Below, piece by piece: positions 23,459 to 32,187 of a stretch of 41,919 nt of DNA. Made by a program: the position numbers and the translations under genes. Each line of letters opens with the position of its first letter. The first letter of the stretch is position 1. The notes below the pieces were generated by a model that was given only the letters and a program-made list of their open reading frames with translations, was not told where the DNA came from and ran no database searches. Source of the DNA: an uncultured bacterium (GTDB taxonomy: Bacteria; Verrucomicrobiota; Kiritimatiellia; RFP12; UBA1067); contig CACZCD010000033.1 in the NCBI GenBank assembly GCA_902779565.1, forward strand, positions 1-41,919, in the 5' to 3' direction.

Positions 23459-25795
23459 ATGGCTTCAGAGAGCCCTAAATACGGTGGAAAGCCGATCTAC
23501 TACGGCACATCCAATAAATCGCCGATCTACTATGGTTCGGCGCAGGCGCCTTACTATTATGGTGGAGGTGGCGGACATTACGGCCAGGCGCCCTACTACT
23601 ATGGCGGTTCGGCGCAGGATCCGGATTCGTTGGTGGGGACGATCACGCCTGCGCGTATCTTGCGCGTGATCTCTCAAAGGTGGATCTCGGTACTCGTGTT
23701 CCTGCTCGTCGGTCTTGTCGCGTCGTTCGCCGTCTATCGAATCTCACCGACGATCTATGAGGCGAAATCCGAGTTCACGGTTCAGATGCGCAGTTCGCAG
23801 TCCAATTCAGGAACGCTTGGGCAGATGACGGAGATTGACTACGGCAACACGTACGAGGAGGTGTTCAACACGCGCCTGTCCGACTGGCGGTCCGAAAAGA
23901 TCGTCACGAAGATCATGCAGCAGTACCGCGCAAACTTTCCGGCCTCCACCGTGTCGGACCAGGAGCTTGTGGAGTCGCTTGTGGAGTCTCAGCTCGAGCT
24001 CATCCGCCACTCCCGCCTGATTACGATTGCCGTCCGTTCGGGCAACCCTCAGCTCGCCGCCGCCCTGGCGAACGCGTATGCTGAGGCGATTGAGAACTTC
24101 ACGGACGAGGAGAACAAGCTTCGCTGCGACAAGGCGGTCGCCCAGATCCATGAACAGGTGGAAAAGCAGCGCCGCATGGACGAGAAGGTCGCGGCGGAAC
24201 TGCTGAATTTCCGCAAGACGCACAAGATCGACAATCTGCGCAGCGAGCGCGAAATTCTGCAGCAGTCGCTCCAGAAGGTCACCACAGATGTCTTGGCCCT
24301 TGAGACGGAAGTGACGAGTGCGGCGGAATGGGAGAAGGTACTGGAGGCCGCTCAGGAGACCCCTGAGGACTTTGGCGCGTTGCCGTCCGCTGTCCCGCGC
24401 TCTTCGGAAATCGGACAGGCCTACACGGATCTTCAGAAGTGCCAGATGGAACTCAATTCGCTGCTGACCTCCTACACGAAAAACCATCCCGAGGTCCGCA
24501 TCAAGCAGAAGAACCTCGACGTTCTCAAGCAGCAGTTCACGGAGTCCGTCTCACGTGCACTTGCCACGGCGCACGGCAACCTTGCGGCTTTCCGCAACCA
24601 GCTTGCCGTCCACAAGAAGAACCGCGACAAGCTGACCGCTTCCCTCGCCGAAATCGACCAGAAGATCATCTCGGCGGAGTCCGGGTTGATGCAGATCGAG
24701 AGCGAGAAGGAAATTTCCTCGCAGCTCCTCAAACAGCTGCAGCAGGACGAGAACACGGCACGCATCGCCGCCGAGGCGAACAATGAGATCGTCCGCGTGG
24801 GACGTCCCGCGAACGTACCCTCCAAGCCCGTGCTGCCGAATCCGATCATCATCTTTGCAATCGGCGTGGCGGCTTCGTTGATATTGGGGCTCTTGTTCGT
24901 GCTGGTGCTGGACCATCTTGAGGATACGATCGTGTCGCTCGCCGATATCGAGACGCGTCTTGCGCTCAAGGTCCTCGCGGTTCTGCCCCACGTCCGCCGC
25001 AAGAAACGTGAGGAAGTTGCGCGGTTCATCTCCGAAAACAAGTATTCCCAGTTCGCGGAAGCCGTTGCGGGGCTGCGTAACCTTCTGGACTCTCCGCGCT
25101 ATGCTGACATCAACAAGGTGATACTCGTCATGTCCACGCAGCCGGGCGAAGGGAAGTCCATCACCAGCTGCTCGCTCGCTATCTCGAACGCCCAGGCGCG
25201 CCGCAAGACGCTGCTGGTGGATTTCGACCTCCGCCGTCCGCGTCTCGCAAGAGTTTGGGGGCTCAAGGATCTCGACAAGGAGCATTCGTTCTCGCACAAC
25301 CTGCAGAAGGGCTCCGCCTGCGATTTCGCGTCGCTTGTGAATAATTCGGGAGTTGAGAATCTGGACGTGATCGCCTCCCTTCAGCCGGAGGGCGTGGATC
25401 CCGCTTCGATCATGGGCTCCAGCATCGTTTCGGAGTTTTTCGCCTGGGCGCGCGAGCACTATGATCGCATTGTCATCGACTCGCCGCCGTTCGGCATCGT
25501 GGGGGATGTGATGACGCTTGCGGCGATGGTGGATGGTGTGCTGATCATGTGCTGTCCGGACCGTACGCACTTCCGTCCCATCCAGTCGGCCGCACGCAAT
25601 CTTGCGGAGGCCGGCGCGACCGTGCTGGGCATTATCGTCAACGATGTGGAGACAGGTGCGATGAACAGCGCCTTCTCGCAGCATGGGTACTATGGCTACC
25701 GCAAGTATGGCTATGGCTATGGCTACGGTTATCGGCCGAATGCGAAGGCGCAAAAAACGGCAGAGGCCGCCAAGACGGTCACGGACGAAGAGTGA
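23459..25795 (+). CDS. Wzz-type chain-length determinant fused to BY-family tyrosine autokinase
   Basis: The 778-residue product opens with a Tyr/Gly-rich segment, residues 12-55, with repeated YYG units (PIYYG, PIYYGS, APYYYGG). The first transmembrane helix (about 77-96), a long periplasmic coiled-coil Wzz domain (about 100-455), and a second helix (about 460-485) follow. The cytoplasmic BY-kinase has Walker A QPGEGKS (K566), Walker A' LLVDFDLRRPRL, and Walker B VIDSPPFG. The C-terminus carries a Tyr cluster (GYYGYRKYGYGYGYGY), the usual autophosphorylation site. The protein controls polymer length and assembly through phosphorylation cycles. The Tyr-rich N-terminal repeat is an extra feature not expected of this family. 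Confidence 0.9.
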   Translation: MASESPKYGGKPIYYGTSNKSPIYYGSAQAPYYYGGGGGHYGQAPYYYGGSAQDPDSLVGTITPARILRVISQRWISVLVFLLVGLVASFAVYRISPTIYEAKSEFTVQMRSSQSNSGTLGQMTEIDYGNTYEEVFNTRLSDWRSEKIVTKIMQQYRANFPASTVSDQELVESLVESQLELIRHSRLITIAVRSGNPQLAAALANAYAEAIENFTDEENKLRCDKAVAQIHEQVEKQRRMDEKVAAELLNFRKTHKIDNLRSEREILQQSLQKVTTDVLALETEVTSAAEWEKVLEAAQETPEDFGALPSAVPRSSEIGQAYTDLQKCQMELNSLLTSYTKNHPEVRIKQKNLDVLKQQFTESVSRALATAHGNLAAFRNQLAVHKKNRDKLTASLAEIDQKIISAESGLMQIESEKEISSQLLKQLQQDENTARIAAEANNEIVRVGRPANVPSKPVLPNPIIIFAIGVAASLILGLLFVLVLDHLEDTIVSLADIETRLALKVLAVLPHVRRKKREEVARFISENKYSQFAEAVAGLRNLLDSPRYADINKVILVMSTQPGEGKSITSCSLAISNAQARRKTLLVDFDLRRPRLARVWGLKDLDKEHSFSHNLQKGSACDFASLVNNSGVENLDVIASLQPEGVDPASIMGSSIVSEFFAWAREHYDRIVIDSPPFGIVGDVMTLAAMVDGVLIMCCPDRTHFRPIQSAARNLAEAGATVLGIIVNDVETGAMNSAFSQHGYYGYRKYGYGYGYGYRPNAKAQKTAEAAKTVTDEE

Positions 25796-25807
25796 GGATT
25801 TAGCGCG

Positions 25808-26929
25808 ATGGCCTATGCGAAACGCTGTATCGTGACGGGTGGCGCAGGGTTCATCGGATCTGCGCTTGTCCGCCACCTCGTTCGCGACACGGCTGCGACG
25901 GTGCTTGTCGTGGACAAGCTCACCTACGCCGGTTGTCTGGAATCGTTGAAGGAGGCGTCAGTTCAGCCGTGGTCTGCGCCCGATGCCCCGTGCGACGCGG
26001 TGGGCGGCACGCCCCCCGAACCGGCTTCTCGGTGCCAATTCTTCCAGGCGGACATCTGCGATGCGGATGCGATGGCGGCGGCGTTTGATGTGTTCCAGCC
26101 CGACACCATCTTCCATCTGGCCGCCGAATCTCATGTGGATCGCTCCATTGACGGTCCAGGTGAATTCATCCGCACGAACGTCGTTGGCACGGCCACACTT
26201 CTCCAGGCGGCTCTCGCCTACTGGAAATCTCTTTCCGATGAGGCGAAGACCGCGTTTCGCTTCCAGCACATCTCGACGGACGAGGTCTACGGGTCTTTGG
26301 GCGAGACGGGGTTCTTCACCGAGCTTACGCCCTATTCGCCGCACTCGCCCTACTCCGCCTCCAAGGCGGCTTCCGACCATCTGGTGCGCGCCTGGCATGA
26401 TACCTACGGGCTCCCCACGCTGATCACGAACTGTTCCAACAACTACGGACCCTACCATTTCCCGGAAAAGCTTATTCCGCTCATCATCCTCAACTGTCTG
26501 GACGGAAAGCCGCTTCCGGTTTACGGCAAGGGTGCGAACGTGCGGGATTGGCTGTACGTGGATGACCATGTGGCCGCCCTGCGGCTTGTGAACGAGAAGG
26601 GCGTTCCCGGCGAGACGTACAACGTGGGCGGACACAATGAGCGCACGAACCTTGAGGTCGTGAAGACGGTGTGTGCCATCCTCGACGAGCTGAAGCCCCG
26701 CGAATCAGGGCGTTACGAGGATCTCATCACCTACGTTGCTGACCGCCCCGGACATGATCTGCGCTATGCCATTGATCCGACGAAGCTGATGGAGAAGCTT
26801 GGATGGCGTCCGCAGGAGAATTTCGATACCGGCATCCGCAAGACGGTTGAATGGTATCTCGCCAACGATTGGTGGTGGAAACCGATCCGCGAAAAGAAGT
26901 ACGCCGGCGACCGCCTCGGTCGCGCCTGA
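25808..26929 (+). CDS. rfbB: dTDP-glucose 4,6-dehydratase
   Basis: The 373-residue short-chain dehydrogenase/reductase enzyme converts dTDP-glucose to dTDP-4-keto-6-deoxyglucose, the second step to dTDP-rhamnose and other deoxysugars. It shows the NAD-binding [15 protein letters not shown] at the N-terminus, [11 protein letters not shown] at 156-166, catalytic Tyr182 in YSASK, and [13 protein letters not shown]. An insertion of about 20 residues (about 50-70, rich in Ala, Pro, Cys) separates the first strands. It lies 12 nt after the kinase, so it supplies precursors within the exopolysaccharide locus; rfbA, C and D are not nearby. GAGTGAGGA precedes the ATG. Confidence 0.92.
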   Translation: MAYAKRCIVTGGAGFIGSALVRHLVRDTAATVLVVDKLTYAGCLESLKEASVQPWSAPDAPCDAVGGTPPEPASRCQFFQADICDADAMAAAFDVFQPDTIFHLAAESHVDRSIDGPGEFIRTNVVGTATLLQAALAYWKSLSDEAKTAFRFQHISTDEVYGSLGETGFFTELTPYSPHSPYSASKAASDHLVRAWHDTYGLPTLITNCSNNYGPYHFPEKLIPLIILNCLDGKPLPVYGKGANVRDWLYVDDHVAALRLVNEKGVPGETYNVGGHNERTNLEVVKTVCAILDELKPRESGRYEDLITYVADRPGHDLRYAIDPTKLMEKLGWRPQENFDTGIRKTVEWYLANDWWWKPIREKKYAGDRLGRA

Positions 26930-26934
26930 AAAAC

Positions 26935-26985
26935 TCCAACCTGGAAACTTTAAACTCTAAACTGGAAACTCCAAACTGGAAACTA
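26935..26985. repeat. AAACTCC/AAACTGG-type short-period repeat before gpmI
   Basis: Tandem variants of GGAAACT, TTAAACTCT, AAACTGGAAACTCC fill the rfbB-gpmI spacer and end 2 nt before the gpmI ATG. It is the same family as the blocks at 5324-5428 and 29229-29284. Confidence 0.8.
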
Positions 26986-26987
26986 CC

Positions 26988-28541
26988 ATGAGACCTGTTG
27001 CACTAATTATCCGTGATGGCTGGGGCGTGAACGACCGCAAGGATGGGAACGCCGCTGCCGCCGCCAAAACACCCAACATCGACCGCATCCGCGCCGAGTA
27101 TCCGCATTGCCTTTTGGACTGTTGCGGCGAGGCCGTCGGCCTGCCGGACGGCTACCAGGGCTCGTCCGAGGTGGGGCACCTCAACATGGGCGCGGGACGC
27201 GTCGTCGTTCAGGAGCTGAAGCGCATCGATGACGGTCTTTCGTCCGGTGAGCTTTTTAAGAGCCCGAAATGGGCCGCGCTCGTCTCGAACTGGAAGACGA
27301 ACAATTCCACGCTTCACTTTCTCGGGCTTCTTCAGGATGAAGGCGTGCATGCGCATCAGGAGCATCTCTTCAAGCTCATGCGCCAGGCGCGCAAGGAGTT
27401 CCCGGAGGGGAAGATCGTCGTGCATCCGTTCCTCGACGGACGCGATACGCCGCCGCGCTCGACGCTCGAATATATCGCCCGTCTCAATCAGGAGCTGGAG
27501 GCCGTCGGCAACGCCACCATCGGCACGGTGATGGGCCGCTACTACGGCATGGACCGCTCCAAGAACTGGACGCTGACCTCGGAGGCCTACGAGTGTCTCG
27601 TGGCGGCGCAGGGCAAGCATGCCGCGTCGGCCGAGGAGGCGGTGAAGGCCGAGTACGCTTCGGGCAAGACGCCCGACGGCACGGAAATGACGGACGAATA
27701 CATCCCCTGCTATGTGATCGGCGGCTTCGCCGGCGTGAAGGACGGCGATTCGGTGATGCACACGAACTACCGGCAGGATCGCGCCATTCAGCTGACGCAG
27801 GCGTTCGTCTGTGACGACTATCAGGGCACCCGCAGCGTCCGCCCGAAGATCGTCTATCTCGGCTTCACCCGCTACTGGGATGAGTTCGCCGACTATCTGC
27901 TCGGCGCAATGGGCGCCGGCGGCGGAATGGATAACCTACTGGGCGAGGTCGTCTCCCGCGCCGGCATCCGTCAGCTGCGTCTCGCGGAGACGCAGAAGTT
28001 CCGTCATGTCACGAGCTTCTTCAACGGCAAATCGACGAAGCCCTCGCCAGGCGAGGATCAGGTGGAGGTGAAGAGCCGCTTCGACCCCGCCACATTCGCC
28101 TCGCATCCGGAGATGGATGCCTACAACGTGACGGACGAGTTGCTGCGGCGACTGGAGAACAATCCCTATGGCCTCATCGTGGTGAACTACGCGAACTGCG
28201 ACATGGTCGGGCACACCGGCGACATGGCGGCCGCCACGAAGGCCGTTGAGGTGGTGGACGACTGCATCGGCAAGATCATGCCCCGCCTGATGGAGCTGGA
28301 TGCCCAGGTGCTGATTTTTGCCGACCACGGCAATGCCGAGCAGATGGTGGACTACAAGACCGGTCTTACGAAGACGTCCCACACGCTCAATCTCGTGGAT
28401 TGCTTCTATGTCGCTTCGGATGCCAAAGGCCGGAAGCTAACGCCGCTGGCCAAGCTCTCGGCCGTCGCCCCGACCGCCCTGCAGCTCCTCGGGCTTCCGA
28501 TTCCGGCGGAGATGACCACACCCTCGTTGCTGGAGGGATAA
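26988..28541 (+). CDS. gpmI: 2,3-bisphosphoglycerate-independent phosphoglycerate mutase
   Basis: The 517-residue product matches GpmI throughout. It has the metal site ALIIRDGWG at the N-terminus, catalytic Ser60 in GSSEVGHLNMGAGR (usually G-N-S-E-V-G-H), HPFLDGRDTPP, NYRQDRAIQL, NYANCDMVGHTG and FADHGNAEQM. It interconverts 3- and 2-phosphoglycerate with two Mn ions. The initiator ATG follows directly on repeat sequence, with no Shine-Dalgarno visible. mfd starts 4 nt after the stop. Confidence 0.95.
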   Translation: MRPVALIIRDGWGVNDRKDGNAAAAAKTPNIDRIRAEYPHCLLDCCGEAVGLPDGYQGSSEVGHLNMGAGRVVVQELKRIDDGLSSGELFKSPKWAALVSNWKTNNSTLHFLGLLQDEGVHAHQEHLFKLMRQARKEFPEGKIVVHPFLDGRDTPPRSTLEYIARLNQELEAVGNATIGTVMGRYYGMDRSKNWTLTSEAYECLVAAQGKHAASAEEAVKAEYASGKTPDGTEMTDEYIPCYVIGGFAGVKDGDSVMHTNYRQDRAIQLTQAFVCDDYQGTRSVRPKIVYLGFTRYWDEFADYLLGAMGAGGGMDNLLGEVVSRAGIRQLRLAETQKFRHVTSFFNGKSTKPSPGEDQVEVKSRFDPATFASHPEMDAYNVTDELLRRLENNPYGLIVVNYANCDMVGHTGDMAAATKAVEVVDDCIGKIMPRLMELDAQVLIFADHGNAEQMVDYKTGLTKTSHTLNLVDCFYVASDAKGRKLTPLAKLSAVAPTALQLLGLPIPAEMTTPSLLEG

Positions 28542-28545
28542 ATCG

Positions 28546-31500
28546 TTGTCGAAGAAATTCGACATCTTTGCAAAAGCATTCGGCGCGGGCGTTCCGGAAG
28601 GGGCGCCCGCCGTTGCCTACTCGTCCCTCACCGGGAGCGCGGCGGCGTTTGCGGCGGCGACGCTGGCCGTCAAGAGCGGACGCGTGGTGTTGGCGGTGAC
28701 GGCGGGCCTCCCGGAGGCCGATACGCTCTCTGCCGATCTCGAGACGATGGCGGATGAAGTCGGCGTTCGCGTGCTGGAGTTTCCTCCGTCCATTGAAGAT
28801 GACCGAAGTACGGTTGCCGCCCGGCTGAAGGTGTCGGCAGCGCTAGGCGCTTACGCGATACGTCCCTATCCGTTCGTGATTGTGGCCCCCGTCATGGCGC
28901 TACGCGAAGGCGTCGCAGCCTCGGAGCGTGTGCGTCGCGCCGAGATTTCGCTCTCGACAGAAGGAGCGGATGCGGAAGCCGTGGGTTTTGCGGCGCTCCA
29001 GACGCGCCTGCTGTCGGCAGGATACGAACGGGTCGTGGAAGTCTCGTCGCCCGGCGAGTTCTCCGTGCGCGGCGGTGTGTTGGATGTCTGGAGCCCCGAT
29101 GCCGAAAGTCCCGTGCGTGCGGAGTTTTTCGGTGATGAGATCGAAAGTCTGCGTGTGTTCGATGCCGCAACGCAGATATCCGTCCGGAAGATTCATTCAA
29201 CCGTCCTGTCTCCCGTCTCCCTCGCCCCGAAACTCGAAACTCAAAGCGCAGCAGACGAAGCTCAAAACTCAAAACTTTCAACCCTCCTCTCCCTCCTGCC
29301 GCAAGGGAGTACGATTCTCCAGTTGGACTATAGCGACTATGCGGGCGAGATGGCGGGGCTTCTGGCGGATGATTCGAAATCGTCGAAATTCCGGATGGTC
29401 TTCACGGGGGATCCGGCGCCGCGGGAGGTGCCGACCTGTCCGTTCATGACTTCCCCACTGCCGGGGTTCGCGGAACAGCGGGTGACGGATGCCGTTCTTG
29501 TGGATCGCGTACGGGAGGCGCTTCGCAAGTATCTGGCAGCCGAAAAACGCAAGGGCGCGCTCATCGTTGAGGACGAGGCGCTGAGTGGGGGCTTCGCCTG
29601 CGAAGGATTGGTGGTGGTGGCCAAAAGCGACCGTGTGCCGGGCGCGCGCGGGCGCAATGCGTATGGCGGGGCGCGGGCGACGGTCCGCGCCGGCGAGCGT
29701 CTTTCCGAGACCATGGACATCGAGCCGGGCGAATTGGTCGTCCACCTCGATTATGGCATTGGACGCTTCATGGGTTCGACGGAGGTTGTGGTCGGCGATA
29801 CGCGTAGCGAGGTGTTCACCGTCGAATATGCAGACGGCGCCAAGTTGCATGTGCCCGTGGCCCATGCGCATCTGCTTTCCCGCTATGTGGGGGTGAAGGG
29901 TGAGAAGGTCAAGCTGCACCGGCTTGATGGTCGCCGCTGGAACCGTGAGAAATCCGATGCCCAGAAGGCCGTCGCCGACCTCGCGGCCGCACTTCTTGAA
30001 ACGCAGGCCAAGCGCGCCGTCGTCCCCGGTTTCGCCTATGACGTGGAGGCGGAGGGGATGGCCGAGTTCGAGGCGGCGTTCCCGTATGAGGAAACGCCCG
30101 ATCAGGCGCGTGCGATCGCGGACGTCAAGCGCGATCTCGCCTCGCAGAAGCCCATGGACCGTCTCATCTGCGGTGACGCCGGCTACGGCAAGACGGAAGT
30201 CGCCATGCGCGCGGCGTTCATCGCCGCGATGAATGGAAAACAGACCGCGCTGCTCGCCCCCACTACCGTCCTGGCGCAGCAACATTACGAAACCTTTCTG
30301 GCGCGTTTTGAGGGAACCCCCATCCGTATCGAGGCGATGAGCCGGTTCCAGACCGATGACGAGAAGAAGGGGGCGCGCCTGCGGCTCGCGAACGGTGCCG
30401 CCGACATTGTGATCGGCACCCACGCGCTCCTGTCCGCGAAGGTCCACTTCCACGATCTCGGTCTCATTGTGGTCGATGAGGAGCAGCGCTTCGGCGTGCG
30501 GCACAAGGAATACCTGAAGCGGCTGCGCGCCACGGCGGACGTGCTCACGATGAGCGCCACGCCGATTCCGCGCACGCTTTACCTTTCGATGACGGGGGCG
30601 CGGGATCTCTCCGTTCTCCGAACGCCGCCGCGCGAACGCGTCGCCACGGAGACGAAGATCGTCCGCGACACCGATGCGACGGTGAAATCCGCCATCAGTC
30701 GCGAACTGGCGCGTGGCGGTCAGGTCTACTTCCTGCACAACCGCGTCATCACGATCTCTCGGGCTGAGAAGCGCCTGCGGGCGCTTTGCCCCGATGCCAA
30801 GATCGATGTCGCCCATGGGCAGATGCCGACCACGATGCTCGCCGAGAAGATGCGCCGGTTCGCCGAGGGGCGCACGGATGTGCTCATCTGCACGACGATT
30901 GTGGAATCGGGACTCGACATCACGCGTGCCAACACCATTCTCGTGGATCGTGCCGATTGCTTCGGTATTGCTGAGCTCTACCAACTTCGGGGACGCGTGG
31001 GACGCGGGTCGCGTCAGGGCTACGCCTATTTCCTGCTGCCGGCGGAAGGGCTTGTCGATTCCGATGCGCGGGAGCGTCTGGAGGCACTCCGCAAGCATTC
31101 CGGACAGGGTAGCGGCTACAACCTGTCGCTGCGCGACCTTGAGATCCGCGGCGCGGGCAACCTGCTGGGCAGCGAACAGTCGGGACATATCGCCGCCGTC
31201 GGATTCTCGCTCTACTGCCAGCTTCTGCAGCGTACGATCGCCAAGATGAAAGGCGAGACCGTGCCGGATCTGGTGGAGGTCTCGGTCAATCTCGATTTCA
31301 TCGATTTTTCGCCAGGCACCGCCGATCCGGATGCCGGCGCGTCGCTCCCTTACGACTACGTGGAGGAGGAGGCGCAACGCATGGATTTCCATCGCCGTCT
31401 GGCCGAGGCCGTCACCGTCAAGGACGTGCAGCGTCTGCGGCGGGAGCTGGCCGACCGCTATGGACGCTTGCCGCCGGCCGCCATGCGGCTGGTGCGTCTG

Positions 31501-31677
31501 GCGGAGTTCCGGGTGCGGTGCGCCGCGAAGCGCGTGGCGCGTCTCGATGTGAAAGGGACACGCGCTGTCTTCTACCTGCAGGGGAGCCGTGATCCGTCCT
31601 TCGTGGAGCGCGTGCAGGGCAATACGGCCGACCGGAAGATCTCTTCGCTGTTCAAGATGCTCGAAGGTGACTGGTAG
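28546..31677 (+). CDS. mfd: Transcription-repair coupling factor Mfd
   Basis: The 1043-residue product is slightly short for Mfd (about 1150). Residues 1-350 form the UvrB-like module. An RNA polymerase-interacting CarD-like domain lies about 390-460 (GELVVHLDYGIGRFMG). The RecG-like translocase has Walker A GDAGYGKTE near 543, DEEQRFG near 644, and SATPIPRTLY. The C-terminal TRCF domain follows. It removes stalled RNA polymerase and recruits UvrA. The start is TTG with GGAGGG about 9 nt upstream inside gpmI's end; no ATG sits nearer. Residues about 228-247 are encoded by the AAACTC-type repeat, an in-frame insertion in a variable part of the first module. Confidence 0.94.
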   Translation: MSKKFDIFAKAFGAGVPEGAPAVAYSSLTGSAAAFAAATLAVKSGRVVLAVTAGLPEADTLSADLETMADEVGVRVLEFPPSIEDDRSTVAARLKVSAALGAYAIRPYPFVIVAPVMALREGVAASERVRRAEISLSTEGADAEAVGFAALQTRLLSAGYERVVEVSSPGEFSVRGGVLDVWSPDAESPVRAEFFGDEIESLRVFDAATQISVRKIHSTVLSPVSLAPKLETQSAADEAQNSKLSTLLSLLPQGSTILQLDYSDYAGEMAGLLADDSKSSKFRMVFTGDPAPREVPTCPFMTSPLPGFAEQRVTDAVLVDRVREALRKYLAAEKRKGALIVEDEALSGGFACEGLVVVAKSDRVPGARGRNAYGGARATVRAGERLSETMDIEPGELVVHLDYGIGRFMGSTEVVVGDTRSEVFTVEYADGAKLHVPVAHAHLLSRYVGVKGEKVKLHRLDGRRWNREKSDAQKAVADLAAALLETQAKRAVVPGFAYDVEAEGMAEFEAAFPYEETPDQARAIADVKRDLASQKPMDRLICGDAGYGKTEVAMRAAFIAAMNGKQTALLAPTTVLAQQHYETFLARFEGTPIRIEAMSRFQTDDEKKGARLRLANGAADIVIGTHALLSAKVHFHDLGLIVVDEEQRFGVRHKEYLKRLRATADVLTMSATPIPRTLYLSMTGARDLSVLRTPPRERVATETKIVRDTDATVKSAISRELARGGQVYFLHNRVITISRAEKRLRALCPDAKIDVAHGQMPTTMLAEKMRRFAEGRTDVLICTTIVESGLDITRANTILVDRADCFGIAELYQLRGRVGRGSRQGYAYFLLPAEGLVDSDARERLEALRKHSGQGSGYNLSLRDLEIRGAGNLLGSEQSGHIAAVGFSLYCQLLQRTIAKMKGETVPDLVEVSVNLDFIDFSPGTADPDAGASLPYDYVEEEAQRMDFHRRLAEAVTVKDVQRLRRELADRYGRLPPAAMRLVRLAEFRVRCAAKRVARLDVKGTRAVFYLQGSRDPSFVERVQGNTADRKISSLFKMLEGDW
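29229..29284. repeat. AAACTC-type short-period repeat inside mfd
   Basis: Units such as CGAAACTC, GAAACTCAAAG, CTCAAAACTCAAAACTTTC lie in frame within mfd and encode KLETQSAADEAQNSKLSTL. The spelling matches the intergenic blocks before gpmI and gspH, so this is the same repeat class carried within a coding sequence. Confidence 0.7.
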
Positions 31678-31686
31678 CCGAAAAAT

Positions 31687-31760
31687 AAAAAGCCGCGGGA
31701 AAAGCGGCTTCCAAATGGTTGCCTCATAAGAATTCGAACCTTAACAAGCAAATTCAGAAT
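31687..31760 (-). repeat. Degenerate copy of tRNA-Gln 3' half plus terminator (attachment-site-like direct repeat)
   Basis: This 74-nt segment matches 33214-33287 with six differences, all transitions. It contains the terminator hairpin (AAGCCGC/GCGGCTT, 31690-31710) and, at 31716-31760, the CCA end, acceptor 3' strand, T arm, variable loop and 3' side of the anticodon arm of tRNA-Gln. The similarity stops in the anticodon arm. No 5' half is present, so it cannot be a functional tRNA. The form is that of the distal att site left by integration into a tRNA gene. Confidence 0.85.
31690..31710 (-). terminator. Terminator hairpin of the duplicated tRNA end (may also stop mfd)
   Basis: A 7-bp stem AAGCCGC/GCGGCTT with a 7-nt loop is followed, on the minus strand, by TTTTTATTTTT. 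In the plus direction it lies 12 nt after the mfd stop codon but lacks a T-run there. Confidence 0.7.
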
Positions 31761-31811
31761 GTTCTTATGGGGTGATGGATGGTGAGGAAATAGGCGTTTT
31801 TAGGGTGTTTC

Positions 31812-31827
31812 GTTTCCGTGTGTTTCC
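31812..31827. repeat. GTTTCC repeat at the left end of the islet
   Basis: GTTTCCGTGTGTTTCC occurs here and, in the same orientation, at 33102-33117 near the other end of the islet. Apart from this, 31761-31892 holds AT-rich sequence with no gene that I can support. Confidence 0.7.
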
Positions 31828-31892
31828 ATGTATAGGGGCGCATTACCACATTAAAAGATGTCAGAAAGATGTCATGGTTTTGGGGGTGGTTT

Positions 31893-32138
31893 TTAGGTTT
31901 GTGTGAGCCCGTTGATGAGCGTTGTAAGGTTGCGGTTGGCCTTAATGCTTTCCTCAAGGATGCGCTTGAGGCAGGCTTCCGTCATCTTGTTTGCCCTAAT
32001 CTGTTCGTCGAGAAGTTTCTTGGAATAAACCTGAATGTAATAGATGAAGATCGGAACCAGAAACGCCAGTACGGCGTAAATGATTATGAAAATGCCGACG
32101 ATGATGCCAACCACGGGGCCGAGTGATTCAAGATTCAT
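31893..32138 (-). CDS. Small single-pass membrane protein, function unknown
   Basis: The 81-residue product has one long hydrophobic segment (residues about 8-35, VVGIIVGIFIIIYAVLAFLVPIFIYYI) after a short acidic N-terminus. A basic, helical cytoplasmic tail rich in Lys, Arg, Glu and Asn follows, with heptad-like spacing (LDEQIRANKMTEACLKRILEESIK). AAGGAG lies 7 nt before the ATG, which strongly supports translation. It is the second gene in the tRNA-bounded islet, 49 nt after its upstream neighbour and probably co-transcribed. Base composition is AT-richer than the flanking genes. No family is recognised. Confidence 0.72.
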   Translation of the reverse strand: MNLESLGPVVGIIVGIFIIIYAVLAFLVPIFIYYIQVYSKKLLDEQIRANKMTEACLKRILEESIKANRNLTTLINGLTQT

Positions 32139-32187
32139 TGTGTTTCTCCTTTTGGTGTTTACGGTTGCGTTTGTTTAGGGCGAAGTG

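Noticed and set aside
29278-31392. A 704-residue open frame antisense to mfd, and similar long antisense frames opposite gspK, the 16589 gene, recN and the DUF4838 gene
   Set aside because: They are His/Arg-rich mirror frames of high-GC genes with no ribosome sites or recognisable domains.
31754-31957. A 67-residue minus-strand frame at the left end of the islet
   Set aside because: It overlaps the small membrane gene and reads through the GTTTCC repeat and att-like repeat; no start signal.
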